Assembly: GCA_023391375.1 (NCBI GenBank)
Contig: JAEWBB010000013.1
Span: 1 to 64,000 of the forward strand
Reading direction: 5' to 3'
Source of the DNA: Pseudomonadota bacterium
GTDB taxonomy: Bacteria > Pseudomonadota > Alphaproteobacteria > Sphingomonadales > Sphingomonadaceae
Length of the DNA stretch: 64,000 nucleotides
A program made the translations under genes and the position numbers. The notes beneath the pieces are model-generated. The model ran no database searches. It was not told where the DNA came from and was given only the letters and a program-made list of their open reading frames with translations. This document shows positions 1-8,719 of the stretch, piece after piece (position 1 is the first letter of the stretch; each line of letters starts with the position of its first letter).

Positions 1-1495
1 GCTCCAGCGCCCGGGCCAATGCCGAGCGCTCCGCCTCCGCCGCGCTCAGCGCCGCGCGGGCCGCCGCCATCTGGCTCTCCGCCGCATCGCGCGCCTCGGC
101 CGCCGTTCCTCGCCTGGCTTCTGCCTCGGCGAGATCGGCCTCCGCCTTGGCCAGCGCCTTGGCCGCCGCCTCCTGCGTGGCCCGCGCCTGCTCGAGCTGG
201 GCCCGCGCCGCGCTCCCATCGTCGATCGTCGCGAGCTGCTGCTGGAGCCGCACCCGATCCGTCTCGGTCCGCGCGACCTGCGCCCGCGCCGCGTCGAGTG
301 CCGCTTCCGCCACCCGACGTTCCGCCCGCATCGCGGCTTCCTTGGCCAGCAGGCCGGCCAGCGCCGCCTCCGCCTCGCGGCTCGCGGCTTCGGCCGCGGT
401 CAATTCGGCCGCGATCCGCGCCGCGATGGTTTCCGCATCCGCCAGCCGCCGCTCGATCTCGGACCGCTCGGCCTCCAGTGTCGTCACCGCCCGAGCTGCG
501 TCGTCCTGCAACGCACGCTCGCGCGCCGTTTCCGCCCCGACCGCGTCGATCAACCGGTCGAGTTCTGCCAGCCGCCGGACGACCGTATCGCGCCGCGCCC
601 GTGCGCTAGCCAGTTCGTGCGCCAGCGCCCGCCCCTTGTCGCGCGCGTCGGCGCTCGCCTCCCGCCGCTCGGTCAGGGCCGCCGCCGCGCGCGCCTGCAA
701 TTCCTGCGCCTCGGTCATCGCCGCCGACAGGCGCGCAACCTCGGTTCCCGCCCGTTCCGCCTCGGCCCGCGCAGAGACCGCCGATCGGTCAGCCTCGGCC
801 CAGCGCGCGTGAAGCAGCTTGGCCTCGTGGGTGCGGATGCGCTCGGTCAGCGAGCGGTAGCGCTCCGCCGCGCGAGCCTGCCGGCGCAGCGCCGCGGCCC
901 GCGCTTCCTGCTCGCTCATCAATTCGTCGAGCTTGGTGAGGTTCGCCTCGGCCGCGCGCAGCTTGGACTCGGCATCCTTGCGGCGGGCGTGGAGGCCTGC
1001 GATCCCCGCCGCTTCCTCCAGCATCTGGCGCCGCTCCACCGGCTTGGCGGCGATCACCGCGCCGATCCGGCCCTGGCTGACCAGCGCCGGCGAATGGGCG
1101 CCGGTCGCCGCGTCGGCGAACAGCAGCGACACGTCCTTGGCCCGCACGTCGCGGCCGTCGATGCGGTAGGCGGAGCCGGCCCCGCGCTCGATCCGCCGCG
1201 TGACCTCGCTTTCGTTGTCGCGGGCATCCTCGCCAGCGCGCTCGACCAGCAGCGAGACTTCGGCGAAGTCGCGCGCCGGGCGCGACGAGGTGCCGGCGAA
1301 GATGACGTCCTCCATCCCGCCGCCGCGAAGCGACTTGGCGCTGGATTCGCCCATCACCCAGCGGATCGCCTCGAGCAGGTTGGACTTGCCGCAGCCGTTG
1401 GGTCCGACCACTCCGGTCAGGCCCGGCGCGATGCGAAGCTCGGCCGGTTCGACGAAGCTCTTGAAACCGCTAAGCTTGAGCCGCTTGAACTGCAC
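1..1495 (-). CDS. smc: Chromosome segregation ATPase SMC (N-terminal part, runs off window)
   Basis: This is the N-terminal ~498 residues of SMC, the condensin ATPase that organises and segregates the nucleoid with ScpAB. The Walker A P-loop GPNGCGKS lies at residues 31-38, followed by the SMC-typical ESSAKSLRGGGMEDVIFAG stretch and a long Ala/Glu/Arg-rich coiled coil reaching the window edge. The hinge, second coiled coil and C-terminal Walker B/signature head lie outside. The start is a GTG at 1495; the only in-frame codons before it reach back to the stop of the upstream dsbA-like gene, 21 nt away, so no longer start is possible. It is probably cotranscribed with that gene. Confidence 0.95.
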   Translation of the reverse strand, partial: MQFKRLKLSGFKSFVEPAELRIAPGLTGVVGPNGCGKSNLLEAIRWVMGESSAKSLRGGGMEDVIFAGTSSRPARDFAEVSLLVERAGEDARDNESEVTRRIERGAGSAYRIDGRDVRAKDVSLLFADAATGAHSPALVSQGRIGAVIAAKPVERRQMLEEAAGIAGLHARRKDAESKLRAAEANLTKLDELMSEQEARAAALRRQARAAERYRSLTERIRTHEAKLLHARWAEADRSAVSARAEAERAGTEVARLSAAMTEAQELQARAAAALTERREASADARDKGRALAHELASARARRDTVVRRLAELDRLIDAVGAETARERALQDDAARAVTTLEAERSEIERRLADAETIAARIAAELTAAEAASREAEAALAGLLAKEAAMRAERRVAEAALDAARAQVARTETDRVRLQQQLATIDDGSAARAQLEQARATQEAAAKALAKAEADLAEAEARRGTAAEARDAAESQMAAARAALSAAEAERSALARALE

Positions 1496-1516
1496 CGGCC
1501 GGCCCGCCCGCTCCGC

Positions 1517-2275
1517 TTAGCCGCCGATGGCGGCGCGGATTTTCGGCTCGAGCTGCTTCCATACCGTGGTGCTGTTGTCGAGCTCGACTACTTCGCCGTT
1601 GAGCAGGAAGCTCGGCGTCGAATTGATCTCGTAGCGATTGGCCGCGTCGCTGTTCATGCCGACCAGCTTGGTCGCCGCGTTCTGGTCGGCCAGGCACTGG
1701 TCGATCGTCCCGCGCGGCACGCCGCGCTGGGCCGCGAACGCGTCGAGGCCGGTGATCTTGGCCATTTCGGCGAACTGGGCGTTGGCCGGCATCGACTGGA
1801 TCTGGGTCAGCTTCGCCGGATCGGCGTTCTGGATCTTGGTCACCCAGTTGACCTGGTCCTCGTACATCGCGTGGGTCAGCGGGAAGAAACTGTCCTTGCC
1901 GCCGCAGCGGGCGATGATCGACGCCGTCATGTCGAACGGGTCGCGCACGAAGTTGCGGAATTCGAAGCTGGCTAGGCCGGTCTTCACATATTTGGCCATC
2001 AGCGCCTGGTTCGATTCTTCCTCGAACTCGCGGCAGTGCGGGCAGGTCATCGACCCGAATTCGACCAGCTTGGCCTTGGCCGCGGGGTTGCCCATCAGGA
2101 AACCGCCATCCGGCGTTTCGGTGACGATGGTCGTCCAGTCGCCGTTGTTGGGGGCGGCCACCGGGGCCGTCGCCAGCGGCGCGTTGACGTCGACGTTGGC
2201 GGTGGCCTCGTCCTTCTTGTCGCATGCGGCGAGCGCGACGACGGCGGCGGCGATGAGCAGCGAACGGTTCAACAT
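1517..2275 (-). CDS. DsbA-family thioredoxin-fold lipoprotein
   Basis: A 252-residue periplasmic thiol:disulfide oxidoreductase of the DsbA/DsbG type. A lipoprotein signal ends in the lipobox LAAC (Cys18). A low-complexity linker follows, and the thioredoxin fold carries the redox pair CPHC at residues 78-81. A cis-Pro loop is plausible at STPSFLLNG near the C-terminus. It overlaps the upstream dciA stop by 7 nt and ends 21 nt before smc, suggesting a dciA-dsb-smc transcript. Similar proteins precede smc in other sphingomonads (inference from memory). Whether it acts as oxidase or isomerase cannot be told. Confidence 0.9.
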   Translation of the reverse strand: MLNRSLLIAAAVVALAACDKKDEATANVDVNAPLATAPVAAPNNGDWTTIVTETPDGGFLMGNPAAKAKLVEFGSMTCPHCREFEEESNQALMAKYVKTGLASFEFRNFVRDPFDMTASIIARCGGKDSFFPLTHAMYEDQVNWVTKIQNADPAKLTQIQSMPANAQFAEMAKITGLDAFAAQRGVPRGTIDQCLADQNAATKLVGMNSDAANRYEINSTPSFLLNGEVVELDNSTTVWKQLEPKIRAAIGG

Positions 2276-2832
2276 ATCTTGGGCAGGCCTTTCAGCGGAG
2301 GAAACAGGGGTTGGGGCTTGTCGAGCACCGGCGCACCGGTGGTCGCGGCAATCTTGCCGGCGAGCGATTCGAGCACGGCGCGCAATTCGGGATCGGCCAC
2401 TTCGCGCAAATTCTCGCCCATTTCAGCGGGGATTTCGGCGTCCGGCGTGCGCGCAATGGGCGCCGGCTTGGGCGCCGCGCGGCCCTGGCGGAAGGCGACG
2501 GCGTCGACCGCGGCGTAGCCGAAGAAGGCGTTGACCCGCTCGATGATCATCGGCGCGAGGTGCTGGATCAGCGGGGCATGCGCGCCCTCGACGACGAGGT
2601 GAAGCGTGCCGCCGCTCTTCTTGCCGGCGGGGAAGCGGATCGATTCGGGCGAAGAAACTGCGGCGTAGCGCTCGCCGACGATTTCCGCCCACCGGCTGAC
2701 CACCGCGCCCTGGATGAAGCCGAATTTCTTGAAAGCGACGCCGCTGATGTCGGCCACCAACTCGCCCGCCGCCCGTGCGCGCATCGCGCGCGGGGCCGGT
2801 TCGCTGGGGGAAGGACGCGGGGATTTCGCCAT
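2269..2832 (-). CDS. dciA: DciA-like DUF721 protein
   Basis: A 187-residue protein of the DUF721/DciA family, which loads the replicative helicase DnaB in bacteria lacking DnaC. The family core is seen at about residues 25-105: FGFIQGAVVSRWAEIVGERYA, then a beta-rich LHLVVEG stretch and a C-terminal helical part with an Ala/Pro-rich tail. I chose the ATG at 2832 (MAKSPRP). An upstream ATG at 2862 would overlap the divergent mutY start. It shares a very short divergent promoter space with mutY, about 28 nt between start codons, and is followed by the DsbA-like gene with overlap. Confidence 0.85.
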   Translation of the reverse strand: MAKSPRPSPSEPAPRAMRARAAGELVADISGVAFKKFGFIQGAVVSRWAEIVGERYAAVSSPESIRFPAGKKSGGTLHLVVEGAHAPLIQHLAPMIIERVNAFFGYAAVDAVAFRQGRAAPKPAPIARTPDAEIPAEMGENLREVADPELRAVLESLAGKIAATTGAPVLDKPQPLFPPLKGLPKIC

Positions 2833-2860
2833 GACGACGGGTTCATGCCATAGGCTTTGC

Positions 2861-3859
2861 ATGCCTTCCAGTGCCGCGCGTCGGCTGCTCGCACATTATG
2901 ACCGCACGCACCGCACGCTGCCGTGGCGCTCGCCGCCCGGGGCGCCGCCGCCGGAGCCGTATCGCGTGTGGCTGAGCGAGGTCATGCTGCAGCAGACCAC
3001 GGTGGCGACCGTCATCCCGCGTTTCACCCGTTTCCTCGAACGCTGGCCGACGGTCGACGCGCTCGCCGCCGCGCCGGAGGAGGAAGTGCTGAAGGAATGG
3101 GCCGGCCTCGGCTATTACGCCCGTGCCCGCAACCTCCACGCTTGCGCCCGCGCGGTCGCGGCGCGCGGCGGCTTTCCGGCCACCGCCGCCGCGCTGCGCG
3201 ACCTTCCGGGGATCGGCGACTATACCGCCGCCGCCATCGCCGCGATTGCGTTCGGCGAGCCGGTGGCCGCGGTCGACACCAACGTCGAACGGGTCGTCGC
3301 GCGGCTGAACGGCATCGCCCGCCCCGTCGCCGAGGTGCGGCCCGACTTGCGCCGGCTGGCGGCGGCCATGCTTCCCGCCGACCGTCCGGGCGACTTCGCG
3401 CAGGCGATGATGGACCTTGGCGCGACCGTCTGCCGGCCCAAGGCGCCCCGCTGCGGCGAATGCCCGCTGCGCCCCGATTGCGCCGCCTTCGCCAGCGGCA
3501 CGCCCGACGCCTTCCCCGCCCCCAAGGCAAAGCGTGAGCGGCCACATCGGCATGGCGTCGCCTACTGGCACGAGGCGGACGGCGCGGTGCGGCTGGTGCG
3601 GCGGGAATCCAAAGGCATGCTCGGCGGCATGCCGGCGCTGCCGGGCCCGGCATGGACCGACGAACCGCCCGAGGTTCGCGCGCTGGCCACCGTGCACCAC
3701 GTCTTCACCCACTTTTCGCTCGACCTCCATGTCGTGAAGGCCGATGGCCCACCCCCCAACGAGGGCTGGTGGGAACCGCTCGATTCGATCGGCGGTGCCG
3801 GGCTCCCGACCCTTTACCGACGGGCCGTCGAGGCCGTGCTGGAGCTTGAGCAACGATGA
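2861..3859 (+). CDS. mutY: A/G-specific adenine glycosylase MutY
   Basis: A 332-residue base-excision repair glycosylase that removes adenine mispaired with 8-oxoguanine. The catalytic glutamate sits in WLSEVMLQQT. The helix-hairpin-helix is LPGIGDYTAAAI, followed by the catalytic-type aspartate in VDTNVERV. The [4Fe-4S] ligands follow the C-x6-C-x2-C-x5-C pattern (CRPKAPRCGECPLRPDC). The C-terminal MutT-like domain that reads 8-oxoG ends with HVFTHFSLDLHV. Length is normal. The start ATG at 2861 is divergent from dciA. The stop overlaps the nudC start by 4 nt, so both mutation-avoidance/nucleotide-hydrolysis genes are probably cotranscribed. Confidence 0.96.
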   Translation: MPSSAARRLLAHYDRTHRTLPWRSPPGAPPPEPYRVWLSEVMLQQTTVATVIPRFTRFLERWPTVDALAAAPEEEVLKEWAGLGYYARARNLHACARAVAARGGFPATAAALRDLPGIGDYTAAAIAAIAFGEPVAAVDTNVERVVARLNGIARPVAEVRPDLRRLAAAMLPADRPGDFAQAMMDLGATVCRPKAPRCGECPLRPDCAAFASGTPDAFPAPKAKRERPHRHGVAYWHEADGAVRLVRRESKGMLGGMPALPGPAWTDEPPEVRALATVHHVFTHFSLDLHVVKADGPPPNEGWWEPLDSIGGAGLPTLYRRAVEAVLELEQR

Positions 3860-4716
3860 TGCGCCCGCCCTTTTTCGTTGGCCCCGGCCTCGACCGCGCC
3901 GACCCGCTGCGCGCCCGGCCCGAAGCCATCGCCCGCCTCGCCAGCGATCCGCGCGCCAAGGCGCTGGCGTGGACCGACGGCGCGCCCGCGCTCGACGATG
4001 CCGGCCGGCTGCGCTGGGGCCCGGCACTGGGCCGTGAACCGCTGTTCCTCGGCTTCGACGAGGCGCGCGCGCCCTGCTTTTCGACGCTTCCCGAAGGCCA
4101 GGTCGAAACCACCGGCGCAGCGCGTTTCCAGCTGCTGGGCCAATTGGGCGACGCCGATGCGCCGCTGTTCGCCGCCGCGCTGAGCCTGGCCAACTGGCAC
4201 CGCCGGCATCGCTTCTGCTCGAACTGCGGCCACGAGACCGCGCCCAACCGCGGCGGCTGGTCCCGATCCTGCCCGAACTGCGGGGCGGAGCATTATCCGC
4301 GCGTCGACCCCGTGGTCATCATGCTGGCCGAACATGACGGCAAGCTGCTGCTCGGCCGCCAGCCGCAATATCCGGAAGGGCGCTATTCGGCGCTCGCCGG
4401 GTTCGTCGAGCCCGGCGAATCGCTGGAAGGCGCGGTGGCGCGCGAGCTCAAGGAGGAAGCGGGGATCGACGTCACCGATGTCACCTACCTCGCCAGCCAG
4501 CCCTGGCCCTTCCCCTCCTCGCTGATGGTCGGTGCCTTCGCCCGCGCCACCGGCGAGGCGCTGACCATCGACCGCGACGAGCTCGACGATGCCCGCTGGT
4601 TCACCCGCGACGAGGTGGCCGCGGCGCTGGCCGGCGTCGAGGGCGCGCCCTTCCAGCCCCCGCCGCGCTTCGCCATCGCCCGAAGCCTGCTCGACTGGTG
4701 GCTCCACGCCGCTTGA
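3856..4716 (+). CDS. nudC: NAD+ diphosphatase NudC
   Basis: A 286-residue Nudix hydrolase that splits NAD(H) into NMN(H) and AMP and, in the characterised family, removes NAD caps from RNA. An N-terminal beta domain is followed by a four-cysteine zinc ribbon (CSNCGHE...CPNCG). The Nudix box GFVEPGESLEGAVARELKEE is complete. The NADH-pyrophosphatase signature SQPWPFPSS lies about 35 residues further on and distinguishes NudC from other Nudix enzymes. The ATG overlaps the mutY stop (ATGA). No anomaly is seen. Confidence 0.95.
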   Translation: MMRPPFFVGPGLDRADPLRARPEAIARLASDPRAKALAWTDGAPALDDAGRLRWGPALGREPLFLGFDEARAPCFSTLPEGQVETTGAARFQLLGQLGDADAPLFAAALSLANWHRRHRFCSNCGHETAPNRGGWSRSCPNCGAEHYPRVDPVVIMLAEHDGKLLLGRQPQYPEGRYSALAGFVEPGESLEGAVARELKEEAGIDVTDVTYLASQPWPFPSSLMVGAFARATGEALTIDRDELDDARWFTRDEVAAALAGVEGAPFQPPPRFAIARSLLDWWLHAA

Positions 4717-4783
4717 TGTGCGCGCCACCGCGCCCTAAAGGGCAAGCCGAAAATCTTACCTTTGCAACGCCGAACGGGGTTTC

Positions 4784-5494
4784 ATGAACGACCGCAACAA
4801 CACCATCGCCGGCTGGGTCCTTGGCGCCGGAATCATCGCGCTGGGCGCCTCGATCGTCACCGGCGAGGTCTTCCATAGCGAAGCCCCGGAAAAGGGCGGC
4901 CTGCCGATCGAAGGCGCGGCCGAAGAGGGCGGCGCGGGCGCCGAAGCCGACAAGCCGATCGCGGTCTACCTCGCATCGGCCGACGTCGCGAAGGGCGAAG
5001 CTACGTTCAAGAAGTGCACCGCCTGCCACAACGCGGACCAGGGCGGTGCCAACGCGCTCGGCCCGAACCTGTGGGGCGTGCTGGGCGAGCCGATCGGCAA
5101 GGGCGCCAACGGCTTCGCCTTCTCCGATGCGCTGGCGTCCAAGGGCGGCAACTGGGATTGGGAAAGCCTCAACCAGTGGCTGAAGAGCCCGAAGGCGTTC
5201 GCGCCGGGCACCAAGATGACTTTCGCCGGCCTGTCCAACCCGCAGGACCGCGCCGACGTCATCGCCTTCCTCAATTCGCACGGCTCCAACCTGCCGCTGC
5301 CGGCCGCCCCGGCGGCGGACGCCGCGGCGCCGGCCGATGCCGCCGCCGCTGCCGGCGACAAGGCCGCTGCCGAAAACGGCGTCGGTGCCGATGCCCAGAA
5401 GGCGCCGGACACCGGCCACCCGGATCCGGCCAAGGCCGGCCAGGCCAACCCGCCGGCCGTCCACGGCGAAGGCGCGCCGGAAGGCAAAAAGTAG
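4784..5494 (+). CDS. Membrane-anchored c-type cytochrome
   Basis: A 236-residue electron-transfer protein resembling membrane-anchored CycM-type cytochrome c of alphaproteobacteria, which passes electrons from the bc1 complex to terminal oxidase. Residues 8-25 form an uncleaved N-terminal membrane anchor. The heme site is CTACH (Cys78, Cys81, His82) and the distal Met ligand is probably in GTKMTFAGL. Class I features LGPNLWG and FLNSHG are present. After residue about 165 comes a roughly 70-residue Ala/Pro/Gly-rich tail of low complexity, which is unusual for the family. Monocistronic or followed 16 nt later by the DUF1801 gene. Confidence 0.9.
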   Translation: MNDRNNTIAGWVLGAGIIALGASIVTGEVFHSEAPEKGGLPIEGAAEEGGAGAEADKPIAVYLASADVAKGEATFKKCTACHNADQGGANALGPNLWGVLGEPIGKGANGFAFSDALASKGGNWDWESLNQWLKSPKAFAPGTKMTFAGLSNPQDRADVIAFLNSHGSNLPLPAAPAADAAAPADAAAAAGDKAAAENGVGADAQKAPDTGHPDPAKAGQANPPAVHGEGAPEGKK

Positions 5495-5510
5495 GGAAGG
5501 GACCCGTGTG

Positions 5511-5969
5511 ATGGTCGTATCGAAGGCTACGACCGTCGCCGCCTACCTTGACGAGCTGCCGCCCGAGCGGCGGCGCGAGATCGATATCGTCCGTGACGCG
5601 GTCAACTCCGCCATGCCGGCCGGCTACCGCGAAGGCATCGGCTACGGCATGATCGGATGGGTCATCCCGCTCGAGGATTATCCCGACACCTACAACAAGC
5701 AGCCGCTGGCCTACGCGGGCCTCGCCGCTCAGAAGAATTACAACTCGCTCTACCTGACCTGTGTCTACGCCTCGGCCGAGCGGCGCGCGCGCTTCGTCGA
5801 GCGCGCCGCGGCGGCGGGCAAAAAGCTCGACATGGGCAAGAGCTGCATCCGCTTCAAACGCGCCGACGACCTGCCGCTCGAGCTGATCGCCGAGGAAATC
5901 GCGACCATCCCGCCGGCCGACTTCATCCGCCTCTACGAAGAAGGACGAAGCCGCCGCGGCGGCTGCTAG
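5511..5969 (+). CDS. DUF1801 (YdhG-like) protein
   Basis: A 152-residue cytosolic protein of the DUF1801 family, whose biochemical function is not established. The family pattern is clear: an N-terminal helical ELPPERRREIDIVRDAV, then GYREGIGYGMIGW, the central QKNYNSLYLTCVY strand region, and a C-terminal GKSCIRFKRADDLP. I chose the ATG at 5511, 16 nt after the cytochrome stop. The stop codon lies inside a CTAG palindrome that also supplies the stop of the convergent LOG gene, so both proteins end on the same four bases. Confidence 0.8.
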   Translation: MVVSKATTVAAYLDELPPERRREIDIVRDAVNSAMPAGYREGIGYGMIGWVIPLEDYPDTYNKQPLAYAGLAAQKNYNSLYLTCVYASAERRARFVERAAAAGKKLDMGKSCIRFKRADDLPLELIAEEIATIPPADFIRLYEEGRSRRGGC

Positions 5970-6826
5970 ACTTCGTAGTGCTTGCGCACCGCCTCCCAGG
6001 CTTCCTCGGCGGTGTTCACCCAGGTGATGAGGTCGATGTCGTGGCGGCTGATGACGCCTTCGTCGGCCAGCGCGTCGAGGTTGACGACGCGGTCCCAGAA
6101 TTCCTCCTTGCCGAACACCAGGATCGGCAGCGGCCGCATCTTGCCGGTCTGGATCAGGGTCAGGAGCTCGAACATCTCGTCGAACGTGCCGAACCCGCCC
6201 GGGAAGACGGCGACCGCGCGGGCGCGCAGCAGGAAGTGCATCTTGCGCAGCGCGAAATAGTGGAACTGGAATGACAGGTCCGGGGTGACGAAGGTGTTGG
6301 GCAGCTGCTCGTGCGGCAGCACGATGTTGAGGCCGATGGTCTCCTTCCCCTCGTCGATCGCGCCGCGGTTGGCGGCTTCCATGAACGACGGGCCGCCGCC
6401 CGAAGTAACGACGAAGTGGCGCTCGCCATCATCGTCGACCGGGAACTGGCTGGCGATCCGCGCCAATTTGCGCGCCTCGTCGTAGAGGTGGCTCTTGGCC
6501 AGCAGCCGCTCGGCGACCAGCTTTTCCTCGTCCGTCCGGGCCTTGGCGAGCAACTCCTTCGCCTTCGACGGCTCCGGCACGCGGGCCGAGCCGTAGACCA
6601 CGAAGGTCGACGCGATCTTCGCCTCCTGCATCAGAAGTTCGGGCTTCAGCAGCTCGAGCTGGAAACGCACCGGCCGCAAATCCTCGCGCAGCAGGAACTC
6701 GGTGTCCTGGAAGGCGAGCTTGTAGGCATCGCTCTCGGTCTGCGGGCTCGACGGGACATGCTTGGCGGCGGCGGCGTCGACCTTGGAGGACGGGAAGACG
6801 CGTTTCGGGGGCTTGGGATCGGTCAT
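5966..6826 (-). CDS. LOG-family (TIGR00730) Rossmann-fold protein
   Basis: A 286-residue protein related to LOG cytokinin riboside 5'-monophosphate phosphoribohydrolases, often mis-annotated as lysine decarboxylase. It carries the SGGGPSFMEAANRGA and PGGFGTFDEMFE (PGGxGT) motifs of the nucleotide-binding fold. It is longer than minimal LOG proteins (~190 aa) owing to an N-terminal ~95-residue extension that includes VVYGSARVPEP. Substrate in this organism is unknown; AMP or another nucleoside monophosphate is the family expectation. It lies downstream of sdhA on the same strand but behind a strong terminator, so it is probably transcribed separately. Confidence 0.85.
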   Translation of the reverse strand: MTDPKPPKRVFPSSKVDAAAAKHVPSSPQTESDAYKLAFQDTEFLLREDLRPVRFQLELLKPELLMQEAKIASTFVVYGSARVPEPSKAKELLAKARTDEEKLVAERLLAKSHLYDEARKLARIASQFPVDDDGERHFVVTSGGGPSFMEAANRGAIDEGKETIGLNIVLPHEQLPNTFVTPDLSFQFHYFALRKMHFLLRARAVAVFPGGFGTFDEMFELLTLIQTGKMRPLPILVFGKEEFWDRVVNLDALADEGVISRHDIDLITWVNTAEEAWEAVRKHYEV

Positions 6827-6855
6827 AAGCGGCGCGGCTTAGCCGTGAACCGCCC

Positions 6856-6888
6856 AAAGCAAAAGGGGCGACCCGAAGGCCGCCCCTG
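6856..6888 (-). terminator. Rho-independent terminator after sdhA, UUCG loop
   Basis: Read on the minus strand, AGGGGCGGCC is followed by a TTCG tetraloop and GGTCGCCCCT (6887-6864), then TTTGCTTT. The 10-bp stem has only one G-U pair. It begins 11 nt past the sdhA stop and closes the sdhCDA operon. Confidence 0.85.
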
Positions 6889-6897
6889 AAAAGTCGA

Positions 6898-8712
6898 TCA
6901 GTACACCCGCTTCTTCGGCTTGATGTAGTCGATGTCGTCGGTCAGCGTGTAGCTGTGGACCGGGCGGTAGTCGATCTTGACCGACCCGCCGTTGCCGCCC
7001 CAGCCGTCGAACCAGGCGATGGTGTGCTTCATCCAGTTGGCGTCGTCGCGCTCCGGATAATCCTCATGCATGTGCGCACCGCGGCTTTCCTTGCGGTTGG
7101 CGGCGCAATGCATGGTGACCGCGGCAAGGCACAGCAGGTTGTCGAGTTCGAGCGTCTCAATCAGGTCGCTGTTCCAGATCAGCGAGCGGTCCGAGACCTT
7201 CACGTCCTTCATCGACCGGTAGATCGCGTCGATCCGCTCGACGCCTTCGTCGAGCGTGCGTTCGGTGCGGAACACGGCGCAGTCGGCCTGCATCGTGCGC
7301 TGCATCTTCTCGCGGATCTCGGCGGTCGGGGTCGAGCCTTCGGCGTGGCGGAACTTGTCGAGGCGGGCGAGCGCGAGGTCGGTCGCGCCGTCCTTGAGCG
7401 CCGGCTGCGGCGCACCCGGCTTGATCACTTCGGCGAGGCGAAGGCCCGCTGCGCGGCCGAACACCACGAGGTCGATCAGCGAGTTGGAGCCGAGGCGGTT
7501 GGCACCGTGGACCGACACGCAGGCCGCTTCGCCGACCGCGAACAGGCCGGGGACGACGCTGTCCGGGTTGCCGTCCTTCAACGTCACGACTTCGCCGTGA
7601 TAGTTCGTCGGGATGCCGCCCATGTTGTAGTGGACGGTTGGCGTGACCGGGATCGGCTGGCGGGTCAAATCGACGCCGGCGAAGATCTTTGCCGTCTCGG
7701 TGATGCCCGGCAGGCGCTCGGCCAGGATGTCGGCCGGGATATGGTCGAGGTGAAGGAAGATGTGGTCCTTGTGCTCGCCCACGCCGCGGCCCTCGCGGAT
7801 TTCCATCGCCATCGAGCGCGACACGACGTCGCGGCTGGCGAGGTCCTTGGCCGACGGGGCATAGCGCTCCATGAAGCGCTCGCCCTCGGAATTGGTGAGG
7901 TAGCCGCCCTCGCCGCGCGCGCCCTCGGTGATGAGGACGCCGGCGCCGTAGATGCCGGTCGGGTGGAACTGGACGAATTCCATGTCCTGCAGCGGCAGGC
8001 CGGCGCGCAGCACCATGGCGTTGCCGTCGCCGGTGCAGGTGTGGGCCGAGGTCGCCGAGAAATAGGTGCGGCCGTAGCCGCCGGTCGCCAGCACCACAGC
8101 CTGCGCGCGGAAGCGATGAATGCTGCCGTCGTCGAGGCACAGCGCGACCAGGCCGCGGCAAACCTTTTCGCCGTCCGGGCCATCTTCCATGATCAGGTCG
8201 AGCGCGAAATATTCGATGAAGAAGTCCGCGTCATACTTCAGGCTCTGCTGGTAGAGCGTGTGAAGCATGGCGTGGCCGGTGCGGTCGGCGGCGGCGCAGG
8301 TGCGCTGCGCGGCCGGGCCTTCGCCCATGTTCTGCGTCATCCCGCCGAAGGCGCGCTGGTAGATCTTGCCCTCGTCGGTGCGGCTGAACGGCATGCCGGC
8401 ATGCTCGAGCTCGTAGACCGCCGCCGGCGCTTCGCGGCAGAGGTATTCGATCGCGTCCTGGTCGCCGAGCCAGTCGGAGCCCTTGACGGTGTCGTACATG
8501 TGCCAGGTCCAATGGTCCGGGCCCATGTTGCCGAGGCTAGCGGCGATGCCGCCTTGCGCCGCGACGGTGTGGCTGCGGGTCGGGAATACCTTGGTCACGC
8601 AGGCCGTCTTCAGCCCCTTTTCGGCCGCGCCCATCGTGGCGCGAAGGCCCGCGCCGCCGGCGCCGACGACGACGACGTCATAGACATGGTCGATGATCTT
8701 GTAGGCAGTCAT
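6898..8712 (-). CDS. sdhA: Succinate dehydrogenase flavoprotein subunit
   Basis: A 604-residue catalytic subunit of complex II, oxidising succinate to fumarate at the inner face of the membrane. The FAD-binding VVVGAGGAGLRATMG lies near the N-terminus. The covalent-FAD histidine is in RSHTVAAQGG. The FHPTGIYGAG stretch and the HGANRLGSNSL active-site/FAD region are intact, as is the C-terminal domain with SRGAHMHEDYPERDD. Full length. It follows sdhD by 7 nt. The iron-sulfur partner sdhB is not next to it: the gene is followed directly by a terminator. Confidence 0.98.
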   Translation of the reverse strand: MTAYKIIDHVYDVVVVGAGGAGLRATMGAAEKGLKTACVTKVFPTRSHTVAAQGGIAASLGNMGPDHWTWHMYDTVKGSDWLGDQDAIEYLCREAPAAVYELEHAGMPFSRTDEGKIYQRAFGGMTQNMGEGPAAQRTCAAADRTGHAMLHTLYQQSLKYDADFFIEYFALDLIMEDGPDGEKVCRGLVALCLDDGSIHRFRAQAVVLATGGYGRTYFSATSAHTCTGDGNAMVLRAGLPLQDMEFVQFHPTGIYGAGVLITEGARGEGGYLTNSEGERFMERYAPSAKDLASRDVVSRSMAMEIREGRGVGEHKDHIFLHLDHIPADILAERLPGITETAKIFAGVDLTRQPIPVTPTVHYNMGGIPTNYHGEVVTLKDGNPDSVVPGLFAVGEAACVSVHGANRLGSNSLIDLVVFGRAAGLRLAEVIKPGAPQPALKDGATDLALARLDKFRHAEGSTPTAEIREKMQRTMQADCAVFRTERTLDEGVERIDAIYRSMKDVKVSDRSLIWNSDLIETLELDNLLCLAAVTMHCAANRKESRGAHMHEDYPERDDANWMKHTIAWFDGWGGNGGSVKIDYRPVHSYTLTDDIDYIKPKKRVY

Positions 8713-8719
8713 GGGTGCG

